Of a stretch of DNA of 64,000 nucleotides, positions 25,983-35,846 are shown piece by piece. Numbering within the stretch: the first letter of the stretch is position 1; every line of letters begins with the position of its first letter. This DNA is from Pseudomonas thermotolerans DSM 14292 (GTDB lineage Bacteria; Pseudomonadota; Gammaproteobacteria; Pseudomonadales; Pseudomonadaceae): NCBI RefSeq assembly GCF_000364625.1, contig NZ_KB822617.1:1-64000 (forward strand), written 5' to 3'. Below the pieces are notes generated by a model. The model saw nothing but the letters and a program-made list of their open reading frames with translations, was not told the DNA's origin and searched no databases. A program made the translations under genes and the position numbers.

Positions 25983-26768
25983 ATGATTCCGGCACTCTGG
26001 GTCAGCAAGACCGGCCTGTCCGCCCAGGACATGAACCTGTCCACCATCTCCAACAACCTGGCCAACGTCTCGACCACCGGCTTCAAGCGCGACCGCGCCG
26101 AGTTCCAGGACCTGCTCTACCAGGTGCGCCGCCAGCCCGGTGGCCAGAACAGCCAGGACAGCCAGCTGCCTTCCGGCCTGCAGCTGGGTACCGGCGTGCG
26201 CATCGTCGGCACCCAGAAGATATTCACCGCTGGCAGCCTGCAGACCACCGAGCAGCCGCTGGACATGGCCATCAACGGCCGCGGCTTCTTCCAGATCTTG
26301 ATGCCCGACGGCACCATCGGCTACACCCGCGACGGCAGCTTCCACCTCAACTCCGACGGCCAGCTGGTGACCTCCAACGGTCTGCCGCTGGAGCCGGCCA
26401 TCGTCCTGCCCAACGAGGTGAAGACCTTCACCGTCGGCGAGGATGGCACCGTGTCGGTGACCACCGCCAACGACCCGCAGCCGCAGATCCTCGGCAACAT
26501 CCAGATCGCCGACTTCATCAACCCGGCCGGCCTGCAGGCCATCGGCAACAACCTGTTCCTGGAAACCGCCGCCAGCGGGGCGCCGCAGGTCGGCACTCCG
26601 GGACTCACCGGCCTGGGCACCGTGCTGCAGAACACCCTGGAGAACTCCAACGTCAGCGTGGTCGAGGAACTGGTGAACATGATCACCACCCAGCGCGCCT
26701 ACGAGATGAACTCCAAGGTCATCTCCACCGCCGATCAGATGCTCGGCTTCGTGTCCCAGAATCTGTAG
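25983..26768 (+). CDS. flgG: flagellar distal rod protein FlgG
   Basis: Distal rod subunit (261 residues), which passes through the P and L rings. The signature MNLSTISNNLANVSTTGFKRD lies at about 18-38, followed by the FlgG-type RRQPGGQNSQDSQLPSGLQLGTGV stretch at about 49-72. The C-terminal NVSVVEELVNMITTQRAYEMNSK is nearly invariant in the family. AGGGAGA precedes the ATG. It is second in the operon after flgF. Confidence 0.96.
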   Translation: MIPALWVSKTGLSAQDMNLSTISNNLANVSTTGFKRDRAEFQDLLYQVRRQPGGQNSQDSQLPSGLQLGTGVRIVGTQKIFTAGSLQTTEQPLDMAINGRGFFQILMPDGTIGYTRDGSFHLNSDGQLVTSNGLPLEPAIVLPNEVKTFTVGEDGTVSVTTANDPQPQILGNIQIADFINPAGLQAIGNNLFLETAASGAPQVGTPGLTGLGTVLQNTLENSNVSVVEELVNMITTQRAYEMNSKVISTADQMLGFVSQNL

Positions 26769-26800
26769 CGCCTGAGTCGCCCGCCGCGAGGTTTTAAGCA

Positions 26801-27493
26801 ATGAACCGGCTGTCCATCTTCCCGCTGCTCGCCGCCGTGACCCTGGCCGGCTGCGTGGCGCCGCCGCCGAAGCCGAACGATCCCTACTACGCCCCGGTGC
26901 TGCCGCGCACGCCGCAGCCGGTGGCGCAGAACAACGGCGCCATTTACCAGCCCGGCTTCGAGACCAACCTGTACACCGACCGCAAGGCGTATCGGGTGGG
27001 CGACATCATCACCATCACCCTCAACGAGCGCACCCAGGCTAGCAAGAACGCCAACTCCCAGCTGCAGAAGGACAGCAGCTCGAAGATCGGCCTGACCTCG
27101 TTGTTCGGCGCCGGAGTGCGTGCCAGCAACCCGCTGACCGGCGGCTCCCTGGACCTCAGCGCCCAGTACGGTGCCGAGCGCGACACCAAGGGCGACGCCA
27201 AGGCGGGGCAGAGCAACAGCCTCATCGGTTCGATCACCGTCACCGTCTCGGAGGTGCTGCCCAACGGCATCCTCGCCGTGCGCGGCGAGAAGTGGATGAC
27301 CCTGAACACCGGCGACGAGTTGGTGCGCATCGCCGGACTGGTCCGCGCCGATGACATCGCCACCGACAACACCGTGCCCTCGACCCGTGTGGCCGATGCG
27401 CGCATCACCTATTCCGGCACCGGCGCCTTCGCCGATGCCAGTCAGCCGGGTTGGCTGGACCGCTTCTTCATGAGTCCGCTGTGGCCGTTCTGA
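26801..27493 (+). CDS. flgH: flagellar L-ring protein FlgH (lipoprotein)
   Basis: Outer-membrane ring subunit (230 residues) forming the bushing with FlgI. The Sec signal ends in LAGC (Cys18), so the protein is lipidated. The conserved [20 protein letters not shown] (about 65-84) and [19 protein letters not shown] stretches identify FlgH. It lies between flgG and flgI; its end overlaps the open frame of flgI but not the start chosen for flgI. Confidence 0.96.
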   Translation: MNRLSIFPLLAAVTLAGCVAPPPKPNDPYYAPVLPRTPQPVAQNNGAIYQPGFETNLYTDRKAYRVGDIITITLNERTQASKNANSQLQKDSSSKIGLTSLFGAGVRASNPLTGGSLDLSAQYGAERDTKGDAKAGQSNSLIGSITVTVSEVLPNGILAVRGEKWMTLNTGDELVRIAGLVRADDIATDNTVPSTRVADARITYSGTGAFADASQPGWLDRFFMSPLWPF

Positions 27494-27507
27494 GCAGGGG
27501 GATGCAG

Positions 27508-28815
27508 ATGAAATCCTGGCAGTCGCTGATGGAATCGGGCTCGACCCGCCAAGCCTTCGCCCTGGGCCCGCGGCAAGACGCCTCCCCGGCGCTGTGCCTG
27601 CGCCGTCAGCCGGACCGGTCGCGTGCAGAGCGTGAAGCGGCGCCCCGCAGCCATTCCTGCCGGCAGCAGTTCGCCAGCAACTGGCGCGCCTACCGCCGCC
27701 GTGGCGCCAACGACTGGCTGCTGCTGGCGACCCTGCTGTTCGGCCTGCTGCTCAGCCCGCTGGCCCACGCCGAACGCCTCAAGGATCTGGCGAGCATCCA
27801 GGGCGTGCGCAGCAACCAACTGATCGGCTACGGCCTGGTGGTGGGCCTCAACGGCAGCGGCGACCAGACCACCCAGACGCCGTTCACCCTGCAGACCTTC
27901 AACAACATGCTGGCGCAGTTCGGCATCAAGGTGCCGGCCAGTGTCGGCAACGTGCAGCTGAAGAACGTCGCTGCGGTGTCCGTGCACGCCGAGCTGCCGC
28001 CCTTTGCCAAGCCGGGGCAGACCATCGACATCACCGTGTCGTCCATCGGCAACGCCAAGAGCCTGCGCGGCGGCAGCCTGCTGATGACCCCGCTGAAGGG
28101 CATCGACGGCAACGTCTACGCCATCGCTCAGGGCAACCTGGTGGTCGGCGGCTTCGACGCCGAGGGTGGCGACGGCTCGCGGGTCACCGTCAACGTGCCG
28201 TCCACCGGGCGGATACCCGGCGGCGCCACCGTGGAGCGCCCGGTGCCCAGCGGCTTCGACCAGGGCAACAGCCTGGTGCTGAACCTCAACCGCCCGGACT
28301 TCACCACCGCGAAGAACATCGTCGACCAGATCAACCAGTTGCTCGGCCCCGGTGTGGCCCAGGCCATCGACGGCGGCTCGGTGCGGGTCAGCGCGCCCCT
28401 GGATCCCGGCCAGCGCGTCGACTACCTGTCGGTGCTGGAGAACCTGGAGATCGAGGCCGGCCAGGCGCAGGCCAAGGTGATCATCAACTCACGCACCGGC
28501 ACCATCGTGATCGGCCAGAACGTCCGCGTGCAGCCGGCCGCCGTGACCCACGGCAGCCTCACCGTGGCGATCACCGAGGACCCCATCGTCAGCCAGCCGA
28601 ACGCCTTCTCCGGCGGGCAGACCGCCGTGGTGCCGCGCTCGCGGATCGACGCCAGCGAGGAAGCCAAGCCGATGTTCAAGTTCGCTCCCGGCACCAGCCT
28701 CGACGAGATCGTCCGCGCGGTGAACCAGGTCGGCGCCTCGCCGTCGGACCTGATGGCCATCCTCGAAGCCCTCAAGCAGGCCGGCGCGTTGCAGGCCGAG
28801 CTGATCGTGATCTGA
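27508..28815 (+). CDS. flgI: flagellar P-ring protein FlgI with unusual N-terminal extension
   Basis: Periplasmic P-ring subunit surrounding the rod. The mature part (about 347 residues, beginning [21 protein letters not shown]) is typical and ends with the invariant ALQAELIVI. The oddity is at the N-terminus. The hydrophobic signal ([20 protein letters not shown]) begins only at about residue 69, and no ATG or GTG lies in frame between the early Met codons and this signal. The ATG at 27508 follows an AGGGGG element. The predicted leader of about 69 residues is Arg- and Ser-rich and unlike the short signal peptide of other FlgI proteins. It may be a real extended signal, or translation may use a non-standard start. 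Confidence 0.88.
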   Translation: MKSWQSLMESGSTRQAFALGPRQDASPALCLRRQPDRSRAEREAAPRSHSCRQQFASNWRAYRRRGANDWLLLATLLFGLLLSPLAHAERLKDLASIQGVRSNQLIGYGLVVGLNGSGDQTTQTPFTLQTFNNMLAQFGIKVPASVGNVQLKNVAAVSVHAELPPFAKPGQTIDITVSSIGNAKSLRGGSLLMTPLKGIDGNVYAIAQGNLVVGGFDAEGGDGSRVTVNVPSTGRIPGGATVERPVPSGFDQGNSLVLNLNRPDFTTAKNIVDQINQLLGPGVAQAIDGGSVRVSAPLDPGQRVDYLSVLENLEIEAGQAQAKVIINSRTGTIVIGQNVRVQPAAVTHGSLTVAITEDPIVSQPNAFSGGQTAVVPRSRIDASEEAKPMFKFAPGTSLDEIVRAVNQVGASPSDLMAILEALKQAGALQAELIVI

Positions 28816-28824
28816 GGAGGCGAC

Positions 28825-29964
28825 ATGAATTCCAGGCTGCCTGCCGGCATCGACTCCGGCGCCTACACCGACCTCAACCGCCTCAACCGATTCAAGGTCG
28901 GTGGCGACAACGAAGGCAACCTGCGCAAGGTGGCCCAGGAGTTCGAGGCGCTGTTCCTCAACCAGATGCTCAAGGCGATGCGCTCGGCCAATGAGGTGTT
29001 CGCCGAGGGCAACTTCATGAACAGCAACGAAACCAAGCTCTACCAGGACATGCACGACCAGCAGCTGGCGATCAGCATGTCCAAGGATAAGGGCATGGGC
29101 CTCGCCGACGTGCTGGTGCGCCAGCTCTCGCAGCTGAAGAAAGGCAGCGCGCGGCTCAATCCCTTCGCCGAGATCGGGGTGAGCGAGGTGGCCAAGACCG
29201 AGGCCCGGAAGCGGCCGGCGGTGGACAGCAGTCGCGACGACTCCAAGCTGATCAACCAGCGCCGCCTGGCCCTGCCGGGCAAGCTCACCGACCGTCTGCT
29301 GGCCGGCATCGTGCCCAGCGCCAGTCCGGCCGACGGCCAGCCGCTGGCCCAGGACGATTGGGCGCCGGCCAAGGTCTACCCGGCACCGGAAGGCAAGCAA
29401 CTGGAGACTGCCGATGCCTTCGCAGGGCGCCGCCTGGCCCAGCCGCCATTGGCACCGGGCAGGTCGGCGTTCAACTCGCCGGCCGAGTTCGTCGCCACCA
29501 TGCTGCCGATGGCCGAGGAGGCCGCCGCCAAGATCGGCCTCGACGCCCGCTACCTGGTGGCCCAGGCCGCCCTGGAAACCGGCTGGGGCAAATCCATCCT
29601 GCGCCAGGCGGACGGCAGCAGCAGCCACAACCTGTTCGGCATCAAGGCCCACGGCTGGGACGGCAAGTCGGCCCGCGCCCTGACCACCGAATACAAGGGC
29701 GGCCAGGCGGTGAAGGAGGCGGCCAGCTTCCGCGCCTACGATTCCTTCCGGCAGAGCTTTCACGACTACGTGGACTTCCTGCGCGACAACGGCCGCTACC
29801 GTACCGCGCTGAGCAGCACCGCCAACCCCGAGCGCTTCGTCCAGGAACTGCAGCGCGCCGGCTATGCCACCGACCCGAACTATGCGCGGAAGGTGTCGCA
29901 GATCGCCCGCCAGATGCAGACCTACCAGACCATCGCCGCTGCCGGCGGCGCGCCCACGAGCTGA
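28825..29964 (+). CDS. flgJ: flagellar rod-cap/peptidoglycan hydrolase FlgJ
   Basis: Dual-domain protein (379 residues) acting in the periplasm during rod assembly. The N-terminal rod-binding domain (about 30-100, VAQEFEALFLNQMLKAMRSAN) caps the growing rod. The C-terminal domain (about 220-375) is a GH73 N-acetylglucosaminidase with catalytic Glu251 in ALETGWGKS and the motif SSSHNLFGIK. The linker between them is charged and variable. AGGAGG precedes the ATG, 9 bases after flgI. It opens a hole in the murein for the rod. Confidence 0.95.
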   Translation: MNSRLPAGIDSGAYTDLNRLNRFKVGGDNEGNLRKVAQEFEALFLNQMLKAMRSANEVFAEGNFMNSNETKLYQDMHDQQLAISMSKDKGMGLADVLVRQLSQLKKGSARLNPFAEIGVSEVAKTEARKRPAVDSSRDDSKLINQRRLALPGKLTDRLLAGIVPSASPADGQPLAQDDWAPAKVYPAPEGKQLETADAFAGRRLAQPPLAPGRSAFNSPAEFVATMLPMAEEAAAKIGLDARYLVAQAALETGWGKSILRQADGSSSHNLFGIKAHGWDGKSARALTTEYKGGQAVKEAASFRAYDSFRQSFHDYVDFLRDNGRYRTALSSTANPERFVQELQRAGYATDPNYARKVSQIARQMQTYQTIAAAGGAPTS

Positions 29965-29976
29965 TAAGGGACTCTC

Positions 29977-31992
29977 ATGGCTGATCTCCTGAACATCGGG
30001 CTGTCCGGACTCTCTGCGAGCAAGACCCAGCTCAGCATCACCGGCCACAACATCACCAACGTCAATACCGCCGGCTACAGTCGTCAGGACGCCATGCAGG
30101 TGACCCGCGCGCCGCAATTCAACGGCGCCGGCTACCTCGGTTCGGGCACTACCCTGACCGACATCCGCCGCACCTACAGCGAATTCCTCACCACCCAGCT
30201 GCGTTCGGCCACCGCCCTGAGCAGCGACGTGGCCGCCTACAAGAGCCAGATCGACCAGCTCGACTCGCTGCTGGCTGGCTCCACCACCGGCATCACGCCA
30301 TCCCTGCAGTCGTTCTTCTCGTCCCTGCAGAGCGCCGCCGAGGACCCTTCGAACATTCCAGCCCGGCAGTTGGTGCTCTCCGAGGCCGAAGGCCTGGCAC
30401 GCCGCTTCAACACCGTCTACGACCGCCTCAACGAGCAGAACAGCTTCACCAACAAGCAGATGGTCGCGGTGAGCGATCAGATCAATCGCCTGGCTGGCTC
30501 CATTGCCAGCCTCAACGATGCCATCGCCAAGGCTGCCGCCAGCGGCCACCAGCCCAACGACCTACTCGATGCCCGCGACGAGGCGATCCGCCAGCTGTCC
30601 AGCTACATCGGCGTCAACGTGGTGGTCCAGGATGATGGGGCGCACAACGTGTTCATCGGCACTGGCCAGCCACTGGTCATCGGCTCCAGGGCCAATAGCC
30701 TGGAAGTGGTGCCGGGGCAGGGCGATCCGAATCGCTTCGAGGTGCAGTTCGTCAGCGGCGGCTCGCGTCAGGGCATCACCACTCAGATCACCGGCGGCGA
30801 ACTGGGCGGTCTGATCCGCTACCGCGAGGAAGTGCTGGACAACACCATGAATGCCCTGGGGCGTCTGGCCCTGGCAATCAGCGACCAGGTCAACGGACAG
30901 CTCGCCCAGGGGCTCGATCTCAAGGGGCAGGTCGGCGCCAAGCTGTTCGGCGACTTCAACGACCCGAGCCTGGCCAGGCTGCGTGTGCAGAGTTTCTCGA
31001 CCAACACCAGCGCCGCTCAGCCCCGGCTGAACATCACCGACACCACGGCGCTGACCACCAGCGACTATCGTCTGGAGTTCGACGGCACCAGCTACAGCGC
31101 GCGCCGGCTGAGCGACAACGTGGTGATGAGCGTCGTCGAGAACCCGCCAGGCACCCTCAGCTTCAGCGACCCCAACGGTCGTGACCAGGGCTTTCAGGTC
31201 GAGATCGGTACGCCGGCTCCCGCGGCGGGTGACCGCTTCCTGCTCCAGCCGACCCGCCGTGGTGCGGCGGACATCTCGAGCGTACTGGATCAGCCTGATC
31301 AGCTCGCTTTGGCCGCGCCGGTGCGCAGTGAGGCCAATGCGCAGAACCGCGGTACCGGGGCGATCAGCCAGCCGGATTTGCAATCGCCCCTGAACCTTGC
31401 CAGCCTGACCGGCGCACTGCCGGTGAGCCTGACCTACGATGCGGGCACTGGCGACTTCACCTTGCCGGCCGGCGCGACCCTGACGCGGATCAATCCGAAC
31501 GACGGCTCGCCAGCCACCCCGGCCACTTTCCTGAGCGGCCAGACCAACACCTACCAGCTGACCCTGGCGGACGGCAGCAGCCTGCGCCTGACCCTGAGCG
31601 GCCGTCCGGAGAATGGCGACACCTTCAGCGTGGCGTTCAACGACAAGGGCGTATCCGACAACCGTAACGGCTTGAAGCTGGCGGGCCTGCAGAACAAGGC
31701 CACCATCGGCATCGACCCCGGCTCTCCAGACACGACCGGAGTGACCTTTTCCGATGGCTATGGTGACCTGGTCGAGCGGGTCGGTACCCTGACCGCCCAG
31801 GCCCGCCTGGACAGCGAAGCCACTTCGACGATCCTGAAGCAGGCCACCGACAACCGCGACTCGTTGTCGGCGGTGAACCTGGATGAGGAGGCGGCCAACC
31901 TGATCAAGTTCGAGCAGTACTACAGTGCCTCGGCGCAGATCATTCAAGTTGCCCGCTCCATGTTCGATACCCTGCTGGGAGCCTTCCGCTGA
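29977..31992 (+). CDS. flgK: flagellar hook-filament junction protein FlgK (HAP1)
   Basis: Hook-associated protein 1 (671 residues), first of the two junction proteins between hook and filament. The N-terminus has the rod/hook signature LSITGHNITNVNTAGYSRQ (about 19-37) and the C-terminus ends in a long helix (NLDEEAANLIKFEQYYSASAQIIQVARSMFDTLL) that packs in the inner tube. The large middle region is variable. It follows flgJ by 12 bases; 150 bases separate it from flgL. Confidence 0.96.
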   Translation: MADLLNIGLSGLSASKTQLSITGHNITNVNTAGYSRQDAMQVTRAPQFNGAGYLGSGTTLTDIRRTYSEFLTTQLRSATALSSDVAAYKSQIDQLDSLLAGSTTGITPSLQSFFSSLQSAAEDPSNIPARQLVLSEAEGLARRFNTVYDRLNEQNSFTNKQMVAVSDQINRLAGSIASLNDAIAKAAASGHQPNDLLDARDEAIRQLSSYIGVNVVVQDDGAHNVFIGTGQPLVIGSRANSLEVVPGQGDPNRFEVQFVSGGSRQGITTQITGGELGGLIRYREEVLDNTMNALGRLALAISDQVNGQLAQGLDLKGQVGAKLFGDFNDPSLARLRVQSFSTNTSAAQPRLNITDTTALTTSDYRLEFDGTSYSARRLSDNVVMSVVENPPGTLSFSDPNGRDQGFQVEIGTPAPAAGDRFLLQPTRRGAADISSVLDQPDQLALAAPVRSEANAQNRGTGAISQPDLQSPLNLASLTGALPVSLTYDAGTGDFTLPAGATLTRINPNDGSPATPATFLSGQTNTYQLTLADGSSLRLTLSGRPENGDTFSVAFNDKGVSDNRNGLKLAGLQNKATIGIDPGSPDTTGVTFSDGYGDLVERVGTLTAQARLDSEATSTILKQATDNRDSLSAVNLDEEAANLIKFEQYYSASAQIIQVARSMFDTLLGAFR

Positions 31993-32098
31993 GGCAGAGG
32001 CTCCGGTACCCAGCGCCTGTTCCTGGGCAGACTGGGATAGGGGGGGCAGGCCCCCGTCGAATCACCAGGCTTTCCTTCAGGGGAAGACAATAGGAGTA

Positions 32099-32114
32099 GG
32101 GCAGAGGATTTGCC
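32099..32114 (+). promoter_or_regulatory. candidate sigma-54 promoter of flgL
   Basis: GGGCAGAGGATTTGCC shows GG (32100-32101)-N10-GC (32112-32113) with a good -12 part (TTTGCC) and a partial -24 part. It lies 28 bases before the flgL ATG. The same bases can form a small hairpin (GGGCA/TGCCC), which lowers confidence. Confidence 0.4.
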
Positions 32115-32141
32115 CTGTACCGACCAACCAGAGGCACGAGT

Positions 32142-33395
32142 ATGCGTATCTCCACACTCCAGGCGTTCAACAACGGCGTCAACGGCCTGCAGCGCAACTA
32201 CGCCAACGTCACCCGCACCCAGGAACAGATCAGTACCGGCAGCCGCATCCTCACTCCGGCCGACGATCCCGTTGCTTCCGTGCGGCTGCTGCAGCTGGAG
32301 CAGCAGCAGAATGTGCTTGGTCAGTACAAGGCCAACCTGACAGCGGCGAAGAACAGCCTCAGCCAGGAAGAATCGACCCTCAACTCGGTCAACAACGTGT
32401 TGCAGCGTGTACGCGAGCTGGCGCTGCAGGCCGGCAATGGAGCTCTGAGCGCAGAAGATCGCAGGTCCATCGCTGCTGAACTGGCCGAGCGCGAGGATGA
32501 ACTGCTGAGCCTGATGAACACCCGCAACGCGCGGGGCGAGTACCTGTTCTCCGGCTTCCAGGGCAAGACACAGCCTTTCCTGCGTAACGCCGATGGCACC
32601 TACGTCTATCAGGGGGATGACGGACAGCGGAAACTGCAGGTCGCCAGTTCTCTGGAGCTGCCGATCAGCGACAGCGGCCGGGCCGTTTTCGAGGGTGGCC
32701 GCAATGCGGGGCGGCTGAGCATTGCCGGGACGCCGGCCGGCACCGTCAGCGGGGCGCTGGTCGATGACGAGGTTTCCTTCGTCAACTTCCCCACCGGCGG
32801 CATCCGCCTGGAGTTCACCGATCCGGACAACCCACTGAGCTATACCTTGACCCCGGTCGATGCCGGCCCGCCACCGGTGGATGGCACGCCGATCACCGGA
32901 AGCCTGGTCGAGGGCAAGGACAATCTGCTGCATTACAGCGGCGTGGCCTTCTACGTGAACGGCACGCCCACTGTGCCTTCCACCTACACCATCACCGGAC
33001 CCGACTCCGATCCGGCCACCGCGCCGGATAACAGGGTGGGCATTCTCAATACCGTGGCCGCCTTGCGTAAGGCGCTGGAAGAGGGCGTCGACTCTCCGCA
33101 AGGCAACCGTGACATCAGGGATGCCGTTGGGCTGGCCGTCACCAACCTCGATAACAACATGACCGCTCTGGATCAGGCTCGCGGCCAGATCGGCGCCCGC
33201 CTCAACGTGGTGGAGTCGACCCTGACCGACAACGAGGATGTCACTCTGGTCAACAAGTCGGTGCAGGCCGACCTGCGCGAGCTGGACTACGCCGAGGCGC
33301 TGTCGCGTCTGTCGTTCCAGTCCATCATTCTCGAGGCGGCTCAGCAGAGCTACGTGAAGATCAGCAGCCTGAACTTGTTCAATCACCTCAAGTAG
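32142..33395 (+). CDS. flgL: flagellar hook-filament junction protein FlgL (HAP3)
   Basis: Hook-associated protein 3 (417 residues), the second junction protein. The flagellin-like N-terminus has NYANVTRTQEQISTGSRILTPADDPVAS and the C-terminus DLRELDYAEALSRLSFQSIILEAAQQSYVKISSLNLF. The middle has no homologue that I recognise. GAGGCACGAGT precedes the ATG. Its end is followed directly by the fliC leader; no glycosylation genes lie between, unlike in P. aeruginosa. Confidence 0.95.
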   Translation: MRISTLQAFNNGVNGLQRNYANVTRTQEQISTGSRILTPADDPVASVRLLQLEQQQNVLGQYKANLTAAKNSLSQEESTLNSVNNVLQRVRELALQAGNGALSAEDRRSIAAELAEREDELLSLMNTRNARGEYLFSGFQGKTQPFLRNADGTYVYQGDDGQRKLQVASSLELPISDSGRAVFEGGRNAGRLSIAGTPAGTVSGALVDDEVSFVNFPTGGIRLEFTDPDNPLSYTLTPVDAGPPPVDGTPITGSLVEGKDNLLHYSGVAFYVNGTPTVPSTYTITGPDSDPATAPDNRVGILNTVAALRKALEEGVDSPQGNRDIRDAVGLAVTNLDNNMTALDQARGQIGARLNVVESTLTDNEDVTLVNKSVQADLRELDYAEALSRLSFQSIILEAAQQSYVKISSLNLFNHLK

Positions 33396-33852
33396 TCGCT
33401 TGCCGCCCCGCTTTTCCTCGACCCGCCCGAGGGCGACTCCGTTTCGGTGACGGGCTGGACGCCGCCAGCCACCGGACCGAGTCGCTCCGTCGTCTGCAAG
33501 GCTTTCTCCCGCCTTTTCGATGTTGCCGCAGCAAATCTGCCCTAAAGAAAAGCTTTCCGGTGCCGAAACCCCGGGTAAGCGGCCTTGCCGAAGCGCAGGG
33601 CGCAGCGGCGCAGCATGCGGTTGATGCCAATGGGCCGGAGGGAGCTTCTACTGAAGTTTCCGAGGTCACTTGGGTGGCCTGGCCAGGAGGGGGCGCCCGA
33701 AATGGCAGGCCACAAAAATTTTCCGAAAGTCCCCTAAAGGTCCGTAGGAAAGCGCCGATAAAAGAAACGAATGCGAACTTTACGGGTGCCTGGGAACTGC
33801 TCCCCGAAGGTCGCAAGCTCAGGCAAACAGACTGTCCTCGGAGGACCCCATC
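33396..33852 (+). other. flgL-fliC intergenic region
   Basis: 457 bases without a convincing gene. The first 300 bases carry no recognised element. A 100-residue open frame (33560-33862) has poor codon use and no Shine-Dalgarno sequence, so it is considered spurious. The last 120 bases hold the sigma-28 promoter and an untranslated leader of about 85 bases for fliC, with GGAGG before the fliC ATG. Confidence 0.7.
33735..33761 (+). promoter_or_regulatory. sigma-28 (FliA) promoter of fliC
   Basis: TAAA (33735-33738), 15 bases, then GCCGATAA (33754-33761): an exact match to the FliA consensus spacing and -10 element. The start point is expected about 7 bases later, giving a leader of about 85 bases. 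Confidence 0.93.
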
Positions 33853-35331
33853 ATGGCCTTGACCGTCAATACCAACGTCGCTTCGCTGAACACCCAGCGC
33901 AACCTGAATGCGTCGTCCAGCTCGCTGAACAACTCCCTGCAGCGCCTGTCCACCGGTCTGCGCATCAACAGCGCGAAGGATGATGCTGCCGGTCTGCAGA
34001 TCTCCAACCGCCTGACCAGCCAGATCAACGGTCTGAGCGTTGCCGTTCGTAACGCCAATGATGGTATCTCCCTGGCCCAGACTGCCGAAGGTGCCCTGCA
34101 GCAGTCCACCAACATCATGCAGCGCATGCGTGACCTGGCTCTGCAGTCGGCCAACGGTTCCAACTCCGGCACGGAGCGTGCGGCTCTGCAGCAGGAAGTC
34201 TCCGCTCTCCAGCAGGAGCTGAACCGTATTGCCGATACCACCAGCTTCGGCGGTCGCAAGATTCTCGATGGCACCTTCGGCAGCCAGAGCTTCCAGGTGG
34301 GCGCCAATGCCTTCGAAACCATCAATGTCACGCTGAGCAGCTTCCGTGCCGATGATATGGGGGCCTATCAGCGCAGTCTGAACGCCGCTGCTGGCGCGAA
34401 CAAGGTTGACCAGCTCGGTAGTGCTGAGGCTGGTACGGCCCTGGCAGCTAACAGTGTTACCGCCGACCTGACCATCCAGGGGCTCAAGTCGGAAAAGGTG
34501 AAGGTGTCCGGATCGGCCAAGTCGGTTGCCGATGCAATCAACGCGGTCGCAGGCTCGACTGGCGTAACGGCGGATGCCCGCACCGTTGTTGGTCTGTCGG
34601 GCATTGCTAATGATACCTACAAGTTCACTCTTGCCGGCAGCAATGCTTCTTCTCCCGTCACTATCCGGGCAACTGTCGCGAACGGTGATCTGAACGAGCT
34701 GGCGCGTACCATCAACAGTGAAAGTGGCAAGACGGGTATTACCGCTACTGTGGATGGCAGCGGAATCAAGCTGGTCAGCGAGAACGGCGATGACATCGAG
34801 ATCGGTGGCTTTGAGGCAGGGAGCGGTTCGATGACGTTGCAGGTCTACGACTACTCCGGAGAGAAGGAGCTCACTTCCGCAACCGCAATTTTGGACAACA
34901 CCAACAAAACGGCTCGTGCCGTGGGTACCGTCGAACTGAGCAGTGCCAAGTCGTTCACCACCGAAGCCTCTGCCGTTACCTTGGAAGGTAACACGGGTGT
35001 CAATGTCTCTGCTCTGAATGACGTGAGCAAGATCGACATCAGCACCCAGATCGGTTCCCAGAAGGCTCTGAAAGTACTGGACAAGGCCTTGAGCTTCGTT
35101 GACAGCGCCCGTGCCGAGCTGGGTGCCGTGCAGAACCGCTTCGACAACACCATCGCCAACCTGCAGAACATTGCGGAGAATGCGAGCGCCGCACGCAGCC
35201 GCATCCAGGACACCGACTTTGCTGCCGAAACGGCCAACCTGACCAAGAACCAGGTGCTGCAGCAGGCTGGCACGGCGATCCTGGCCCAGGCCAACCAGCT
35301 GCCGCAGGCGGTGCTCAGCCTGCTCCGCTAA
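33853..35331 (+). CDS. fliC: flagellin FliC
   Basis: Filament subunit (492 residues). The conserved D0/D1 N-terminus ([19 protein letters not shown], then [19 protein letters not shown]) and C-terminus ([45 protein letters not shown]) are intact. The D2/D3 region, about residues 180-400, is Ser/Thr/Ala-rich and variable. This gene is expressed from a sigma-28 promoter. GGAGG lies 8 bases before the ATG. It is the only flagellin gene seen in the window. Chaperones FliS and FliT are encoded downstream. Confidence 0.97.
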   Translation: MALTVNTNVASLNTQRNLNASSSSLNNSLQRLSTGLRINSAKDDAAGLQISNRLTSQINGLSVAVRNANDGISLAQTAEGALQQSTNIMQRMRDLALQSANGSNSGTERAALQQEVSALQQELNRIADTTSFGGRKILDGTFGSQSFQVGANAFETINVTLSSFRADDMGAYQRSLNAAAGANKVDQLGSAEAGTALAANSVTADLTIQGLKSEKVKVSGSAKSVADAINAVAGSTGVTADARTVVGLSGIANDTYKFTLAGSNASSPVTIRATVANGDLNELARTINSESGKTGITATVDGSGIKLVSENGDDIEIGGFEAGSGSMTLQVYDYSGEKELTSATAILDNTNKTARAVGTVELSSAKSFTTEASAVTLEGNTGVNVSALNDVSKIDISTQIGSQKALKVLDKALSFVDSARAELGAVQNRFDNTIANLQNIAENASAARSRIQDTDFAAETANLTKNQVLQQAGTAILAQANQLPQAVLSLLR

Positions 35332-35353
35332 GTCCGGACGCCGATGCGAGAAA

Positions 35354-35385
35354 ACGGGGGGAAGCGCTTGCGCTTCTCCCCGTCT
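35354..35385 (+). terminator. terminator of fliC
   Basis: ACGGGGGGAAGCGC (35354-35367) pairs with GCGCTTCTCCCCGT (35370-35383) with one mismatch, followed by CTT. The T-tract is short, so some read-through into flaG is possible. Confidence 0.75.
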
Positions 35386-35405
35386 TGCCATGAGGGTTAA
35401 TGACG

Positions 35406-35756
35406 ATGGATTTCTCGAACCTTAACGGCGGCCTGTCCATCACTCCCGGCCTTCGCTTGCCTGGCTCGACACCGGGCGCCCATGCTCGCGAGTCGGGTGC
35501 ATCCGGAGCCGGGCAGCTTCAGGGGCAGGTTGCGAAGCAGACGGTAGAGCAGGTCGTGACCACCATGCAGGCCTTCACCCAGAGCATCAGTCGCAACCTG
35601 AACTTTACCCTGGACGATTCCACCGGCCGGCTCGTGGTCAAGGTGACCGATGCTTCCTCCGGCGAGGTGATCCGCCAGATCCCGTCCGAGGAAGCGCTGC
35701 GTCTGGCCGAGCGTCTGGAAGAGGCACGTAGCCTGCTTTTCAAGGCACAGGCCTGA
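35406..35756 (+). CDS. flaG: flagellar protein FlaG
   Basis: A 116-residue FlaG family protein that influences filament length in polar flagellates. The conserved C-terminal half reads NLNFTLDDSTGRLVVKVTDASSGEVIRQIPSEEALRLAERL (about 62-102). The N-terminal half is Gly/Ala-rich and variable. The ATG at 35406 has GAGGG 9 bases upstream; the in-frame ATG at 35400 is too close to it. It follows fliC after a leaky-looking terminator, and no separate promoter is obvious. Confidence 0.88.
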   Translation: MDFSNLNGGLSITPGLRLPGSTPGAHARESGASGAGQLQGQVAKQTVEQVVTTMQAFTQSISRNLNFTLDDSTGRLVVKVTDASSGEVIRQIPSEEALRLAERLEEARSLLFKAQA

Positions 35757-35778
35757 CGTTTCCGGGAAATGGGCAAAC

Positions 35779-35794
35779 CAGCACGACTTTTGCT
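35779..35794 (+). promoter_or_regulatory. weak candidate sigma-54 promoter of fliD
   Basis: CAGCACGACTTTTGCT has the -12 element TTTGC and N10 spacing, but the -24 GG is AG (35780-35781). It lies 53 bases before the fliD ATG. It is consistent with the RpoN/FleQ control known for fliD operons in Pseudomonas. Confidence 0.45.
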
Positions 35795-35846
35795 TGCATG
35801 CCTGCATCAATGGAATTCGCGTCAATGAACTGACGAGGTAAGGCAC

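Noticed and set aside
28489..30549. 686-residue minus-strand open frame opposite flgI to flgK
   Set aside because: Antisense shadow of recognised genes with no family features or plausible start region.
33560..33862. 100-residue plus-strand open frame in the flgL-fliC gap
   Set aside because: It contains the sigma-28 promoter, lacks a ribosome binding site and runs into the fliC start.
33388..35391. 667-residue minus-strand open frame opposite fliC
   Set aside because: Antisense to flagellin; low-complexity Ser/Gly/Leu composition without a family signature.
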